The translations under genes were made by a program, and so were the position numbers. A stretch of DNA of 64,000 nt from Streblospio benedicti (Eukaryota; Annelida; Polychaeta; Spionida; Spionidae). The stretch is from the NCBI GenBank assembly GCA_019095985.1, contig CM032660.1, positions 62,186,695 through 62,250,694 on the forward strand. The letters are read 5' to 3'. Each line of letters begins with the position of its first letter. Position 1 is the first letter of the stretch. This document shows, piece after piece, positions 1-12,039 of this stretch. The notes under the pieces were generated by a model. The model worked only from the letters and a program-made list of their open reading frames with translations. It had not been told where the DNA came from and did no database searches.

Positions 1-1200
1 GGCGCTCGAAAGACAAAAGCGGCTACTACCTCTGTAGTGTCTGTACCGCCACATTATCATGTGCCAGCTGTGCTCTACCTTAACAACTCAACTCATATTG
101 CATGCAGGCCTTGTGTGAGCATCGATCAGACCACTCGACAGCAGGCAGCAGGCCGGCAGCCCCGGCCAGTGCACCTGCCAGCCTCACCCGGCTGTGCTGA
201 CCGTAAGCGTCTTAACGACCTCCGCCTTCTCCCCTCGGCGGCAAGTCTCTGCTCACTGCATGCTGTGATTGTCATCTCTTTTTTTTAAATTTAGAAAGAT
301 GCTGCTGTTTGTGCTGCTGATGACATCTAATGCTGCTGTGTGTGTGTTTTTGCTTTATAAGGTGGTGATGATGATAATACGTTCATTGATTACTTAAATA
401 GCACCGTACACAAAGCCAGATTTAAAGTAGGCCCTACATAGTTAGCATGTTTCGAATGCCATTTTGGTAAGTTGGGGAGTGTGACACAGACACACACACT
501 TAAAATCGTGACGCATTGCACTGAGAAAGTCAGCTAAGAACGTCTGTTTCATTGCCATTCATAAAACCACTTTCCAATAAGTAGGGAGTGGTGAAGCCAC
601 TACTACAACTACAACTAACACCATAGCGTAGCAAGGCGAGCTTGATGATAAGAGTGCATGTTTTCAAGTAGGGTGCATCACTGTAATCAACGTGTGAGAG
701 CACTCGATAACTAACACCAAACAACAACTGTCTCGACATGTCCATGCCTAGTGATAAAATACAGCACTGTCCTCATAAGACTGCCCATCTGGCAGCAGCA
801 GTAGCAGTAGCAGCGAAAGCAGACGACTCCACACTACACTTGTTTGGCTGATCAAAGTGCAGCGTAACATAGGAGTTGATGTTGTAGTGTAGTGGCTGTC
901 CAGATGTATCGCTGAATTAATCTTAATAATGGGAGCAATTTCACAGGGACAGCTAAAATTGTCTATGGCCAACTGCGGGGGTCGGCAGTTAACAGATGTG
1001 TGTTCACTGCAACTGCGTATTTTGGTTGTTTTATACATTGCTGTTTTGGTAGTTTGACATGATGTTGTTGTGGTTGTGGTGGTGGTGGGAATAATTTCAT
1101 TGATTTCATGACACTTCCTCTTAGTTTTTGTGTTAAGAATAGAGCTTAACATTGATGTTAGTCTAGTTCGCTGGTACACGTATTTGTATAATGCTGCTAT
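1..1200. other. intergenic, no supported gene
   Basis: Only short open frames without recognisable domains. Imperfect GTT/GGT triplet runs (about 1060-1090) and CAG-rich patches (about 793-815) create low-complexity translations. Nothing here could be assigned. Confidence 0.5.
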
Positions 1201-1206
1201 CATAGC

Positions 1207-1212
1207 TTTATT
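1207..1212 (-). terminator. candidate poly(A) signal for ATOH8
   Basis: AATAAA on the minus strand about 720 bp downstream of the ATOH8 stop codon. It is plausible as the end of the 3' UTR but unproven, since AATAAA is common in AT-rich DNA. Confidence 0.3.
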
Positions 1213-1932
1213 GTTTAATAACCTCCACGGAAATGTATAACAAGACTACATCTAATGACAGATAAACTGTTTTGTACAGTTGACTAGAATCAGGGGAAAG
1301 ATTCCAGTCAATGTCTGGATCAGCCTAACCCTGTGGTGGTGTGCAATAACCTATGCAATAGATAACCTGGTTGAACAAGGCTAGTCTATTTCATTTTGTA
1401 CAATTTGTACTAACTACCATATTTACAATATGGATCAAGGGCATGTCCATTTAGTCATCCACATGAGGAAGGGCATTATAAAGAGGAAGGATGCATGTGG
1501 CTAGGACAAAGAGTGTCATTTACACCATTATGTCATTAGAGTAGACATCCTCCACTCAATCACCATATGGACACATGTCCTGACTGAACCCATAGTCATT
1601 ACACGTTCCCATCCAAATCATTCTGTAAAAACTGTAAATAGACTAAAATGGCAAGAGATCAATATCAGTCTGCTGTATGTATGCCAAGCATGTGGTTGGA
1701 AACAATAGAAAAAGATATGGGTACTAGCCAGTCATGATATAAACCATTGATTGCCACTACTACGAGAACAGGTGCAATTTATGCCAACCGCCAGGCAAGC
1801 ACCGTGAGTTAGTTGTATGAACAGGTGTAGAGCAGATAAGCTGCTGTATGGGGGCTGCCACACTGATATTTATGGAGTGTTAAATACATACATACCCAGT
1901 TTATGGTGGCTGCTGCGCTCAGCCTTCTATGG

Positions 1933-3003
1933 CTAGTGTCTGCGCTTCGTCCTCCCCTCGGCCTGGATGGTCTGCGTGCACCTGTCCACGCTCTGGGCGA
2001 AGTCGGGGTTGTCCCCTTCCCCCGGGGTGTAGTCCTTATCCGTCAGGTCGCCCAGGGCGTTTATGTAGGAGCAGGCGATTTTCAAGATGGCAAGCTTTGA
2101 CAGTCGCTGGTTGTAAGAGTACGAGGGGATGGCTTTGCGCAAGCTCTCGAACGCTGCACTGATCGTATGCACTCGAGTCCGTTCTCTCGCGTTGGCCTCC
2201 ACTCTCCTCTCCCGTGTCATGTTCTTGTAGTTTTTGCGCTGCCTTCGTCCAGAGCTACCTCCACCTGACGAGGAGGCTGCGGATGAAACGTCTGCTGCTA
2301 TTACCAACGGTGGTGCTGCTCCTGTTGTGGAGGTTTTTCGTGGGGTGGGATTCGTACAGTCTGAGCTGGAGGGGGACGGGGGAGGTATAAATCCCGGTGG
2401 GGGTAGCGTGGGAATCCGCTGGTGACGCGTTAGTATCCCGTGTAGTGAGTGGTCCGTTAATCCTTTTGAGGAGGGTGAGAGAGTGGTCACTCGATTGGTG
2501 GCTACTTTCTGTTCGTGTTCCACCACTCCTTTACCCCGCGGGGTGACTGGGGGAGTCACTGTCAACGGCATGGGAACTATTGGAATGTTCAAAGGACAAG
2601 GGCTCATTGCCGTGAGGTCAAGAGGCGTGCTGGCCTCGGGAATACCCTTGCCACGGTGTGGTGGTTTTGATGCACCCCCTGAAGACGAAGACTCTGGAGA
2701 CGGTGATGTCTCGGGGGTGTCAGGAGGGTACTCTCTCGCGGGAACCACCCCATTGTGAGCCTCCCGTTCCTTAACTTCATCTCTCCTTGGACTATCCGGA
2801 CAGAAGCGTTTAATACTGAAATCAGTATGCCTTTTCTTGGGCTCTGTCATTTTGCGTTTATTCTTCCTGGGCGTCGACGGGCTCGGCCCATCACTGCCGG
2901 ACTTACAAGGCGATATATCCGAGCCGTCCGGGCTGGGGAAAGCCACCGACAAGTTCTCAGGCAGACTGTCCATATTCCTGCTATTGCTTACCCTGAGATC
3001 CAT
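1933..3003 (-). CDS. ATOH8: Atonal-homolog-8 / Net family bHLH transcription factor
   Basis: A 356-aa single-exon ORF. The basic region and helix-loop-helix occupy about residues 262-322 and include NARERTRVHTISAAF and LSKLAILKIACSYI, which are diagnostic of ATOH8/Net rather than other atonal relatives. The block before it (NYKNMTRERR) resembles insect Net. The C-terminal tail (RCTQTIQAEGRTKRRH) matches the conserved end of vertebrate ATOH8, so the protein looks complete. The family binds E-boxes as dimers in the nucleus and acts in development. The N-terminal 250 residues are Ser/Pro-rich and low complexity, with basic patches (about 46-58) and a PLDLT motif (127-131) like a CtBP corepressor site. 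The first ATG has G at -3 and +4; a second ATG at residue 11 also has a good context. A reverse-strand AATAAA lies at 1207-1212. No intron is seen, unlike the multi-exon vertebrate gene. Confidence 0.95.
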   Translation of the reverse strand: MDLRVSNSRNMDSLPENLSVAFPSPDGSDISPCKSGSDGPSPSTPRKNKRKMTEPKKRHTDFSIKRFCPDSPRRDEVKEREAHNGVVPAREYPPDTPETSPSPESSSSGGASKPPHRGKGIPEASTPLDLTAMSPCPLNIPIVPMPLTVTPPVTPRGKGVVEHEQKVATNRVTTLSPSSKGLTDHSLHGILTRHQRIPTLPPPGFIPPPSPSSSDCTNPTPRKTSTTGAAPPLVIAADVSSAASSSGGGSSGRRQRKNYKNMTRERRVEANARERTRVHTISAAFESLRKAIPSYSYNQRLSKLAILKIACSYINALGDLTDKDYTPGEGDNPDFAQSVDRCTQTIQAEGRTKRRH

Positions 3004-3400
3004 TCCCGCTTATTATCTATCGCACACCACAAAAAAGTATCCACTGAAAAACAACACTTGACACAACTTCACATTCCAACACTAATAACAACGCATAACT
3101 GACAAGCGCCGAATACCAAAGCTTCAAACTCACTGCTGGCTTGTTGTGGCCAGATGTTAACTCTGCCGCCGCCGCCGCCACGGCCGCCAATTCGATGCAC
3201 GTTATTTATTGACTAATCGCCGGCGTCGCTACCTCGCTACTCGGCTACTATCAGTCATTGAGGGAGGCTGCAGTGTCAGGTGCAGCGCGGTGTCTCTCTC
3301 CCTCCTTCTACTACTACAGGCGGTAGCAGCCTGGGAATAGTCTAACAGCCCTCTTCACAACAGCCATGACAATGACGAGCCCAACATATATGGTAAATTG
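3004..3400 (-). promoter_or_regulatory. 5' flank / probable promoter region of ATOH8
   Basis: This is the sequence immediately upstream of the ATOH8 start. It contains a GC-rich stretch with a GCC triplet run (about 3164-3190), unlike the AT-rich surroundings, and an A/T-rich ATAAATAA-like motif (3204-3213) on the coding strand. The location suggests 5' UTR and core promoter, but no transcription start can be fixed from sequence. Confidence 0.35.
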
Positions 3401-5500
3401 CTAAGTCAGGCGCGCTTTTTTTTCTTCTTCTTTCTTGCGTTCTCTTCTGGGGGCTAGGCTAAAAGGAGGCTGCAAGGAAAACGTGGTGACAATAACGTAG
3501 TGCGCCAGGTGTTAGAGGGCTCGCTGCCGCTTTCAATCGTCGCTTGCTCCTAGTGTGGGAAAGAGCTGCTCGCGGAACGCTGGGGGGTTGGGGAAGGGGG
3601 TAGTGATGAGTGTTCAGTGGCTAGTGTATATGGTGTTTGTGTAGGAATATAAACTTTTTTGCTATTTGCCTAATTAGCTGTTTTCACTGGGGGATTTTTT
3701 TGGAAAAGGGTTGGGGGTGGGGTTGCTGAGACTATGTATTTCATGGGTCTTGTACTTACGATCGATGGCGGACATGCCAAAAGCCATATTGGTGGGAAAA
3801 TGGTATGGGGTGGGGGTAGGTGTACTGGATCCGCTTATAGTTTTTGTGAAGTGTCTTAATTACAACTTTGTTAACATGCACTAATCTATGTCTACAGCCA
3901 ATAACGAGTGATTACAAAATCACATGTTTAAAGAGTTCTCAACATTTATATAAATCTCTTCCCTTGGAAATCACTAAGTTACAGGAACAGTAGCAACAAC
4001 ATTGACATAATAAATCACAGTACAACCGTTTTATGAATAAAACACAGGGCAAACACCAGTGGAGATGTGCACCTTAGATAATTACCACCATCCCTCTTCA
4101 ATGTTGCTAAAACAGGTGCTTGAATTTGCATTAGTAGCCATCTTCACCCGACAAGGCATTGGTGCATTCCCCCGCATCATGCACCATTCTTATGCATTCA
4201 CCATGTGCAGTCAGCGATCAATAATAAAATCATCTGTGTACTTTTCACACGCAACCGGTATGTCAGCAAGACAGGGTTGATGTCGTTCGTGAAAAAATAG
4301 GGGGGAAGGTTTAACAAGCCACTCGAATAAGCACACCTGAATAGACTTGCTACCTTATTTGGCATTAACAAACACTCTGGGCTGTCAATCAGTGAAAAAG
4401 ATCCACCTTAGCAAGGACTTCAAAGCGACCACTGGCGCCCAGCTGGCGAAGTGTTCGTCTGCTGGTGTTGATGAATGGGAATCTTGTTTGCTTAATATTT
4501 TCATGGATTAATCTGTGCTAGCGCAGAGGCGTAATGTCCAAATATGTGTGGGGAGTATATGGGGCTCGTAGCAGAAAGGCGTCGTGTGTTTTAGCTAGTA
4601 CGTAATTGTCATGACGAGGGGATGGAGGAAAAATGGGAAGCTGTAGCGGCTTTGCCAGTTCTCTAATGTGCATGTATTGACAGAAATTAGTATCAGCAGT
4701 TGTTAGTGTTTTGCTGTTCGTGATTAGTGTCCTGTAAAAGTCTTGATGACTTGAAGTGGTATCAGCAACGCAAAACCTGTTGATCATATCGATTGCGCGT
4801 CACAATTTCGCCCATTAATGCATTTTATTCAGCTCGAGTGAATTAAGCTTGTCTTACTATTCAAGTAACGCTGGCATCTATTTTTTGTCTATGGATACAA
4901 AAACAATGTATCCAGATACCCCTAACCTTATAGTTAACCCATTTGATTTTAGTAAGAAAGAAACCCTAAATGACCTATAGTGCACCAATTTATGTATGAA
5001 TGTCGTGGCCAGGTTAGAACTATGTTCAATACGTGATAGTAATGAACGTTTCATTTATATTGCCATTTTTATAGCTTACCTTCACGACAACCCATAACAA
5101 TGCCACGCCGGAATTGTCATTTCATTTGATGTTATCAAGTTAAACCTTGGGGACATGCCAAATCCTGGCGTCCATATGGCAGATATGTGTAGATAACAGA
5201 GTTGTTGAATTTCAAGAGTTTTATGCATTTTGTAAGTACCACCTGTTGGTCTTCTTATCACATTTATTAGCATTATAGTAAAATTAACAAGTGGTACGTA
5301 CGTTTCAAGTGATTATGAATGATTTCAGTGTCTAAAGTCCACTCTGGATTGCAAATGCGTTGTCAAAACATGTGTACATCGTGAAATCACAACGGTATCC
5401 AGACTAGAACTCACAACGGTCTCCAGACTGGTCTGTACTCTACATACACAGTTTCATGGGCCCCAGCATCATGAAAGGGTGTGTGTAATGTGTAAATGAG
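3400..5500. other. intergenic, no supported gene
   Basis: AT-rich DNA upstream of ATOH8 with a pyrimidine tract near 3417-3445. There are no ORFs with recognisable domains and no clear repeat structure. Confidence 0.45.
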
Positions 5501-5504
5501 CTTG

Positions 5505-5842
5505 TTTATAGTCGCAATGAACATCTTTTGCCGTTTTATAGCGACTTTACATCTATACCAGGTCATTGGCATCCTTGTCACACTATATATTTCTCAACTC
5601 CCTGCGGAGCATACAGCACTGCCTGCATACAGCATTACTGTTGTTGCGCACACGTGCTTATCACCCACATTTGCGTTCACTCATCTGACCTGTACCTATT
5701 TAACGTGTAGGTACCACGGAGCAGTGTGCAACTTGTTAGAGGTAGGTTTGCTCAACACTTACCATCAGGCCCGACCAGGAATCGAACCCGCAACCTTCTG
5801 GTCAAAAGTCCAACTCCGTATCCATTCGGCCACAGACTACTA
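5505..5842 (-). repeat. tRNA-derived SINE, copy A
   Basis: Read on the minus strand, the element begins at about 5842 with a tRNA-like head: an A-box-like GGCCGAATGGATACGG, an anticodon-arm-like GACTTTTGACCAGAAGG and a B-box GGGTTCGATTCC. A conserved body follows (CTCCGTGGTACCTACACG, then AGGTACAGGTCA), and then a tail containing CAATGACCTGGT and TATAGTCG-like sequence. The same order recurs at 52795-53125 and, split, at 34862-35430. Such SINEs are transcribed by RNA polymerase III and moved by LINE machinery. A 160-aa open frame on the opposite strand is incidental. Confidence 0.75.
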
Positions 5843-6164
5843 TGATTTACAAACTCTATACCAAACATTACTACTATTATATATAATAGTAGTAATGCTT
5901 ATAGCGTATCATAGTGGTATACATATCACACACCCCTCCCATGATGGTGGGGCCTATGCTCCGTTTGATGCCAACTGAAATTTGGCGGCCACCCAAAAAA
6001 TCTGAATGCACACATAATCAACCCCAATGTGTCCCATTGTTTAACTCATCTCAGAGGTGACCGCTATCTCTGGATCTCAACTTCATCATTGACCTATTTT
6101 AACCTAATATGTAATGGTAGGTATTTAACTTGATATGTATAAGCACTTCACCCTTAAGAAATAG

Positions 6165-6485
6165 TCACACGTCGACAAAAACGGGTAAAATGACCCACAA
6201 TAGTTTTATTTTCAATTAATTATTTAATTACTAATCTTGTTATAAGAGGTCTTATGCATTTAACTATCCTTGTCATCACGCATGAACTTAAATATGTTTG
6301 TTTGTTTTTATAAAATATGTATGTATCTAAACTGTATGTGTTTGCACAAATACAGTGATATTTGTTTTTTCCCATGTTTTTTCATGAATTTTGTCAATAT
6401 TTTTATATTTGAATTAAAATAAGGCATGAATATTTATTTTCAATAGGAAATGATACAAGAGTTCATGGCTAACTACGTTGTATAA
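6165..6485. repeat. AT-rich interspersed repeat, copy 1
   Basis: Starts with a CGGGTAAAATGACCCACAAT-like end and runs through TTTTTTCATGAATTTTGTCA to a TATTTATTTTCAAT-like segment. The same landmarks occur in the same order at 9603-9962, strongly diverged. No coding capacity. Related GGGTAAAA / GACCC motifs at 7445-7500 and 7662-7680 may be further fragments. Confidence 0.6.
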
Positions 6486-6545
6486 AAACATTATCATGGC
6501 AATAGAAATATCAAATCATTAATTGACATTTTAATAAACAAAGAA

Positions 6546-6579
6546 TAAGTATGTATGTATGTAAGTGTAAACATGTATA

Positions 6580-6610
<31 letters not shown>

Positions 6611-6624
6611 TGTATGTTCTTTCC

Positions 6625-6655
<31 letters not shown>

Positions 6656-6775
6656 TAAATCTTTTTCATGTATTAAGTATGTATGTATGTATGTATGTGC
6701 TGTAACAACCATGTATGTATGCGTGTATGTATGTATGTACACATCGTATGTTATGTATGTATGTAAATAAATAAA
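6546..6775. repeat. TATG/GTAT microsatellite with poly-T interruption
   Basis: Long runs of the tetranucleotide GTAT flank a T homopolymer (about 6626-6651). Open frames across it encode only repeated Tyr-Val-Cys-Met and are not genes. Confidence 0.9.
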
Positions 6776-6904
6776 AATATCATCTTTACTCTTATATTGA
6801 ATATCGTGGTGACACACGAATTTGTTTCTTGGTAAAATCACTGTTCAGAGCCAGCCTTAATACATAGTTCAAGCTCAGACAAAAATAAGCATACTGTACT
6901 AACT

Positions 6905-7340
6905 AGGGCCTGTAGTGAGGCTGTGGCAGAGGAGGAGACCTCGCATTTGGGTTTGCCTCACTTGCCTCAGATTTCACCTCCCCAGTTTTTGTTTCAAAAT
7001 AGCTATTGCAGTTCTTGATAATCTTATTCCTAAATCACTATTTTTAGTGTAATTTAGTGTATTTCTAGTGTAAAATCAATTTAACAATTGTTACTGTACC
7101 ATCCATGATTAGTTGTCGAGCACTACTTTATTCTAATGATTTCAACATTATGTTTTGGTTTGATTTTTATTTTCCATTTATTAGCATATTCTATTTGTTT
7201 GACAATATGCAAAGTATTCATTTTGTACAATTTTATTTCATATTTCACGATTACGCCTAAGAGCGTCGACAATGATGCTGACCTGAAATGAGCAAATTAC
7301 GCCTGCTCGCTTTTTAAGCTCTGGCTACGGGCCTGTGTTA
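6905..7340 (+). mobile_element. non-autonomous DNA transposon-like repeat
   Basis: The right end reads GCTACGGGCCTGTG, whose complement (CACAGGCCCGTAGC) resembles the left end GGGCCTGTAG. A second copy lies inverted at about 55490-55670, sharing the left 180 bp: GAGGCTG, TTTGCCTCACTTGCCT, CAAAATAGCTAT, TTCTTGATAATCTTATTC. No coding sequence, so it is probably a MITE-type element. Confidence 0.55.
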
Positions 7341-7344
7341 CAAA

Positions 7345-9600
7345 TATAGTGAATCGTTTAGGAAATGTATCTTATTTTGACAACATCATATCCCTAGAAG
7401 CAAGAATTTAGGTATTCTCATGTGTTTATCATACAATATACCTGAACGTAGGTCATTTTTTACCCCAAGCGGGTCATTTTGCCTCAACCGTGTCTTATAC
7501 AACATATGGTATTGATTTTGATGCATATCGTAATGAATATTTGTTTGATCAACTCAATATTTTATCTGACAATTATCCACCAAGAGGTAAAGGATAAATC
7601 GGAACAAATCGTTTGCAGTTCTAAAAGTCTCAATCACATAACAGTTTATATATATGCTGCCGGGTAAAATAAAGACCCTTCCCTGCTGATAAGGGTTGAG
7701 GCCCAAACCGCTTATATTATGCTTTGTTCATGTGTAGAAGATAAAAGAAAAAAAATGTTATGAATAAGTGTTTATTGTATGCATACATTATATAAGCTAT
7801 TAAAATATCTTACTGTACATACATGTTTTTAGATATTTGCCATATGTGAATTAATTAACTTAGAGTGATTACGTATCAACCTGCTGTATATTTTTGAAAA
7901 GGAACCCGTGGAGATCGAAATTGATTAAAATTATGTTTGAAATTTGAATTTGAGTGTTAATTTTTGAAAGAAAAGCATGTAAAGACATTAATATAATTGA
8001 ATCATGATAACTGTAAATATTTAGTGCAGGCTTTCACGGGATTGTCCATCGATATCTGTCGGTGTGGGTGCTGGCACATGTTTTGTTCAGATTTCACATT
8101 CAATGTGCGGGTCGGGTGTCTGCAGGTATCACCCACGCAGGGCTCTGGACTAGGGACTGTGTTGTGTCTTGGGCCGGTATAGTATTTGACATGCTTTGGT
8201 TCACTCAAGTACCAAGAATAGTAAGCCGACTGGCGGCACTTCTAGCTTATTAGATTCGTTGCTGAGCAAACAGAGGGCAGTTTATTCTCCCCTTATTCTC
8301 CATCTGCGAGCAGCCCTTCCCATGTGGATACACCCATAGGCGCCGTGTCCATCCATTCATGAGGTATAGTGTTATCAGAACGTACACGTAAGCTCTACCG
8401 CAGTAGAAGGTGGTTTAATCCAGCTGTATGCTTGCCATCCTCAGGAAGTTGTCTCCATTTCTGTGTCCCATGGACTGGGCAGACTTTGGACTTTGTAGGC
8501 TGCATTGTCCCTTATCATGCGGGTGTGGGTTTTAATCATCAAAATATATTTTGCATCTTAATAGGCGTATATACCCGTGAGGTAGGACAAAGAGGTAATA
8601 GGCCCATGTTTAGAAGGTACGGGGTAAAAGGTGGAATGGTATCGTATGGTGGAACGGTGTGGAATCATGGGATGGAATCAGAAGCCCCTACCTGTAAAAT
8701 GGTACACCACTGCTGGCACTGATTTCTTTTTTAATTCCGAGCTTGCCTTGTGAAAATTAGGTTTGAATAGTTACCATTAAAACACGTGCGTAAAAACAAA
8801 CATAATCATTATAAAGTATCATTCAATGATAAATTACATGTAACAATATGCTAGATGATCCAATGTTCTTGAATTACTTGAATATATGATCATTTCAAAT
8901 GTAAAATCTGTAGCATGAACATTTTGAATGTGCAATGTGAAAATGAAAGCTTTATAATATTAACTCTAACTTTGACCTTACAAACCATTAGAATACCAGA
9001 GATAAGCAGAGCTTTTAAAGAGAATCTTTCAGATGGGTTTTTTGAAATGGGTTTAGTGCTCTCCAGGGGGACAGCTCTCACCTGATATCTGGTCGAATCT
9101 GGATCAATTTGGGGTGAAGATTGTGCGCTAGACTGTACTGCATGACTTTTTAATCTACCGTTACAATGTAAGATATATATTATGAAGTAATTAGTGTCTA
9201 GCAGATAGAGAGGGGGCATAATTTTAGGTTTGGGTGCGTTAGAACTTCTTGGCTTACACGGAAAGTTGGTTGTAAGGGACATACGCCCTCCTAGCTGAAT
9301 TCCATCAAATTACTAGTATTTCTAATTTAGGAATTGTAATTATTAATTGATAATATATAGTGCAATACAACTTCCCCACTGTGCAGTTCAATGCAACGCA
9401 ACTCAACGCGATAGCGGATATCATATGAAATGTCCACGTGCACTCGTACGTACTCCTCCTCAAATAAATGATGCTTCAATTAGATTATATCCTTTTAATT
9501 GTTCAATGTGCCTACTTCGCAACCAGAAACAGGGATGCAAGATCATACTCCCTCGTACGGAACATGGCCATGGAAACCCTCCCCGGCAAGGATAGAAATA
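7345..9600. other. intergenic, no supported gene
   Basis: AT-rich DNA with scattered GGGTAAAA/GACCC motifs near 7445-7500 and 7660-7690 that echo the ends of the neighbouring AT-rich repeat. A 130-codon minus-strand frame (8890-9282) has no recognisable domain and is not called a gene. Confidence 0.4.
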
Positions 9601-9602
9601 CT

Positions 9603-9962
9603 CACACATCGGCACAGGACGGGTAAAAAAAAAGACCCACAATAGTTGTTTGTTTTTGTTCAATAAATTATTCAATCTTTTATAACAAAATGTTGTTATG
9701 GTTATGCATTATATGTATTTAATTTCCTTGTTATCAAACACGAACTTAAATTTATGTGATTTTCACAGTTTTTCTATAATTGTTCCTAACATTTAAAACT
9801 TATGTTTACGCGCAAACATAGTGATATTTTGAGAATAATTGGTTTTCGGCGGGGTTTTTTTCATGAATTTTATCAATACATTTATGTTTGAAATTAATAC
9901 AAGGGCATAAATGTTTATTTTTAATGTGAAAATGGTTCCAGGAGATTATGGCAAACCACATA
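9603..9962. repeat. AT-rich interspersed repeat, copy 2
   Basis: Diverged copy of the repeat at 6165-6485. It has the same GACGGGTAAA...GACCCACAATAGT start, TTTTTTTCATGAATTTTATCA in the middle and TGTTTATTTTTAAT near the end. Point and length differences are many, so it is old. Confidence 0.6.
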
Positions 9963-10357
9963 TTAGGTGCAATATATTGTCTATTATTACGTTATATCCA
10001 ATTGACCGAGTTGCTGAATTGCCTTGCGTGTTTGTACAAATCTCACTAAATTAAATCTAATTATGCCCCTATAGTTGTATCCTACTCGAACTCCTCTTCG
10101 TTGAAAATCTGGATCTGTCCAATCTGTCGGCAAACTTAACATTTGCAAAGTACATAATGCAGTCGTATGGTGCGCCGCATTCAACCGTATAGCATGCACG
10201 GGTTTTCAGATCTCAGACCATCTCTTCTCTTGATCTGGGGTTGTGCAAACATAATGCAAACAGCACAATATAGTTTCAAAGAATTCCATGCACACTGAAT
10301 ATACACACGACTACGCCGACTTCAAATATGACTAGATAATTATGAAAAATCTATATA

Positions 10358-10830
10358 CAGCGATGGATCCGGGGGGGGACTTTGGGGGCTTAAGCACCCC
10401 CGGTCTCTAGCTCCTGTCCCTAACGTTCGCAAACCTACCCTCTTTCCAATCGTTTATGAGTGTCTGCTTTCACAAGAAAATACTCTCAAGCTCTATCCTT
10501 CTCTCAAGTCAAGCACACACACCCTTACCTATACTCATAATCTCCCCGCCCCACCCATATACTCTCAAGCCCCTGCCTTCACTCAAGCCAAGCCAGAGGA
10601 TTAGCTGATTGCCCCCCACCCATACTTTCCATATGGTATAATCACAATAAGTATTGTAATGTCCCTTATTTTGTCCTTCTCTCAAAGTCTCCCCGCCCCA
10701 CTGCCACAAGCTCTCCCCTCCCTCTCAAGCTCACCACCTTCTCTCAAGCCAGAAGCAACCCCTCCCCCTCAATAAGCCATATACCATATACTCCACAAGC
10801 CCCACACACAAACACTCTTTCTCAAGCAGT
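10358..10830. mobile_element. CTCTCAAGCC-minisatellite TIR element, 3'-incomplete copy 1
   Basis: Begins with the terminal motif CAGCGATGGATCC. A unique leader follows (CAAACCTACCCTCTTTCCAA; ACTCTCAAGCTCTATCCTTC), then variable repeats of CTCTCAAGCC mixed with CATATACTC. The opposite terminus (GGATCCATCACTG) is missing. Fuller copies lie at 40122-41559 and 45530-46928. Non-coding. Confidence 0.7.
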
Positions 10831-11317
10831 GGGCATCACCTTGTTCTTTTTCTTGTTTTTGTAAGCTGCTTTTCTTTTTTAGAGGTTTCAGGTGTTACCA
10901 TAAAAACCTTTGTTAGGTCAGACCTTTGCAAATCAAGATACAAAATCAGCAAAAAATTTTATGGCATCAATGGAGCCAATCGAAGTAGATATTAACTAAA
11001 AAAACTGCTGCGGAAGATAGTTCCGATTAATTGGAGATTATAGATATGGTAAAAAATTAGAATATGATTGTAATTGTTAAACAGACCCAGAGTTATCTTA
11101 TTGGTGATACCCAATATGGCAGAGACACACCATGGTCAGACCAGTTACCATTATTATTAAAATACTTTTGAAAGGTAATAATTATAGATGCAACAGAATT
11201 AAGTACAAACCAATAGGTGTCAGACCAAGTTATAATAACTAAAAATTAATAATTAGTGCACATGGTCAGTTATAATACCATGTATCAAATAGAATAATAA
11301 AAAAAAAAAATAATATT

Positions 11318-12010
11318 TTAATAATAATAATAATAATAGTATTTACAGTGCCCGTATCCAAAACATGCTCACAGACACTTTTACAATAGATAAATAAAAA
11401 AATACAGTAGTATATATAAAAGTTAACAATGTAAAATTAGAATAAAAAGCATATCATAATATGATTTTTTAAAATTTAACCCTATAAATTTCTTCGAAGA
11501 GAAATGTCTTAAGTTCTTTTTAAAAGTATTGATAAATTAGTGCATAGTCTAAGAGCAGTGGGTAGAGAGTTCCACATGATTGGAGCAATGTTTTTTAAAA
11601 TTCGCTTTCCATAGGTTTTTGTCTGGCAGGGTACTACTAAAAGATTTTTTATTCGATCGTGCAAATTTAACAGTTTGGTTTGATTTTTTAGAGTTCCTTA
11701 ATATATAAGGGGGCTTCATCGTGCAAACATTTAAAACAAATAGTAAAAGTTTTGAATTTAATTCTGGCTTTGACTGGCAGCCAGTGTAGTCCATACAGAA
11801 TTTCTGTGATATGGCTATATTTTGGGAGACGGAGTACCATTCTGGCTGCAGCATTCTGTAGAATCTGAAGTCTCTGTGTTTGAACATCTGCCAAACCTAG
11901 ATACAGGCTGTTGTAAATATCAATGCGTGATGTAATAAATGCATGGATTAGAGACTTAGTGGATTTTTCATCCAAATACGATCTTATTTTACCAATGTTA
12001 CGAAGCTGTA
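11318..12010 (-). mobile_element. 5'-truncated CR1/Jockey-type LINE, reverse transcriptase 3' end
   Basis: Minus-strand translation gives the C-terminal part of a non-LTR reverse transcriptase polyprotein: FITSRIDIYNSLYLGL, LQILQNAAARMVLRLPKYSH, LHWLPVKARIKFKTF and, in another frame, IAPIMWNSLPTALR. These motifs are typical of CR1/L2/Jockey-group LINEs. The coding part is spread over at least three frames, so the copy is dead. The 3' end carries a TAT/ATT-repeat tail (about 11318-11345), as expected for target-primed insertion. Only about 0.7 kb of a several-kb element remains. Confidence 0.85.
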
Positions 12011-12039
12011 GCCAACCAATATGACTGAACGTGTGCAAT

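Noticed and set aside
748-1203. 151-codon minus-strand frame, Thr-rich
   Set aside because: Thr run comes from a GTT/GGT repeat; no domain; lies in the probable ATOH8 3' region.
1903-3102. Several plus-strand frames of 63-115 codons opposite ATOH8
   Set aside because: Antisense shadows of the GC-rich bHLH gene; no protein family.
5496-5978. 160-codon plus-strand frame
   Set aside because: Entirely over an antisense SINE; includes PGIEPATFW-type translation of the tRNA-like head, a common artefact.
6494-6841. Tyr-Ile-His-Thr and Tyr-Val-Cys-Met repeat proteins
   Set aside because: Translation of the TATG microsatellite.
8890-9282. 130-codon minus-strand ORF with an ATG
   Set aside because: No recognisable domain, no splice or poly(A) context; kept only as a note.
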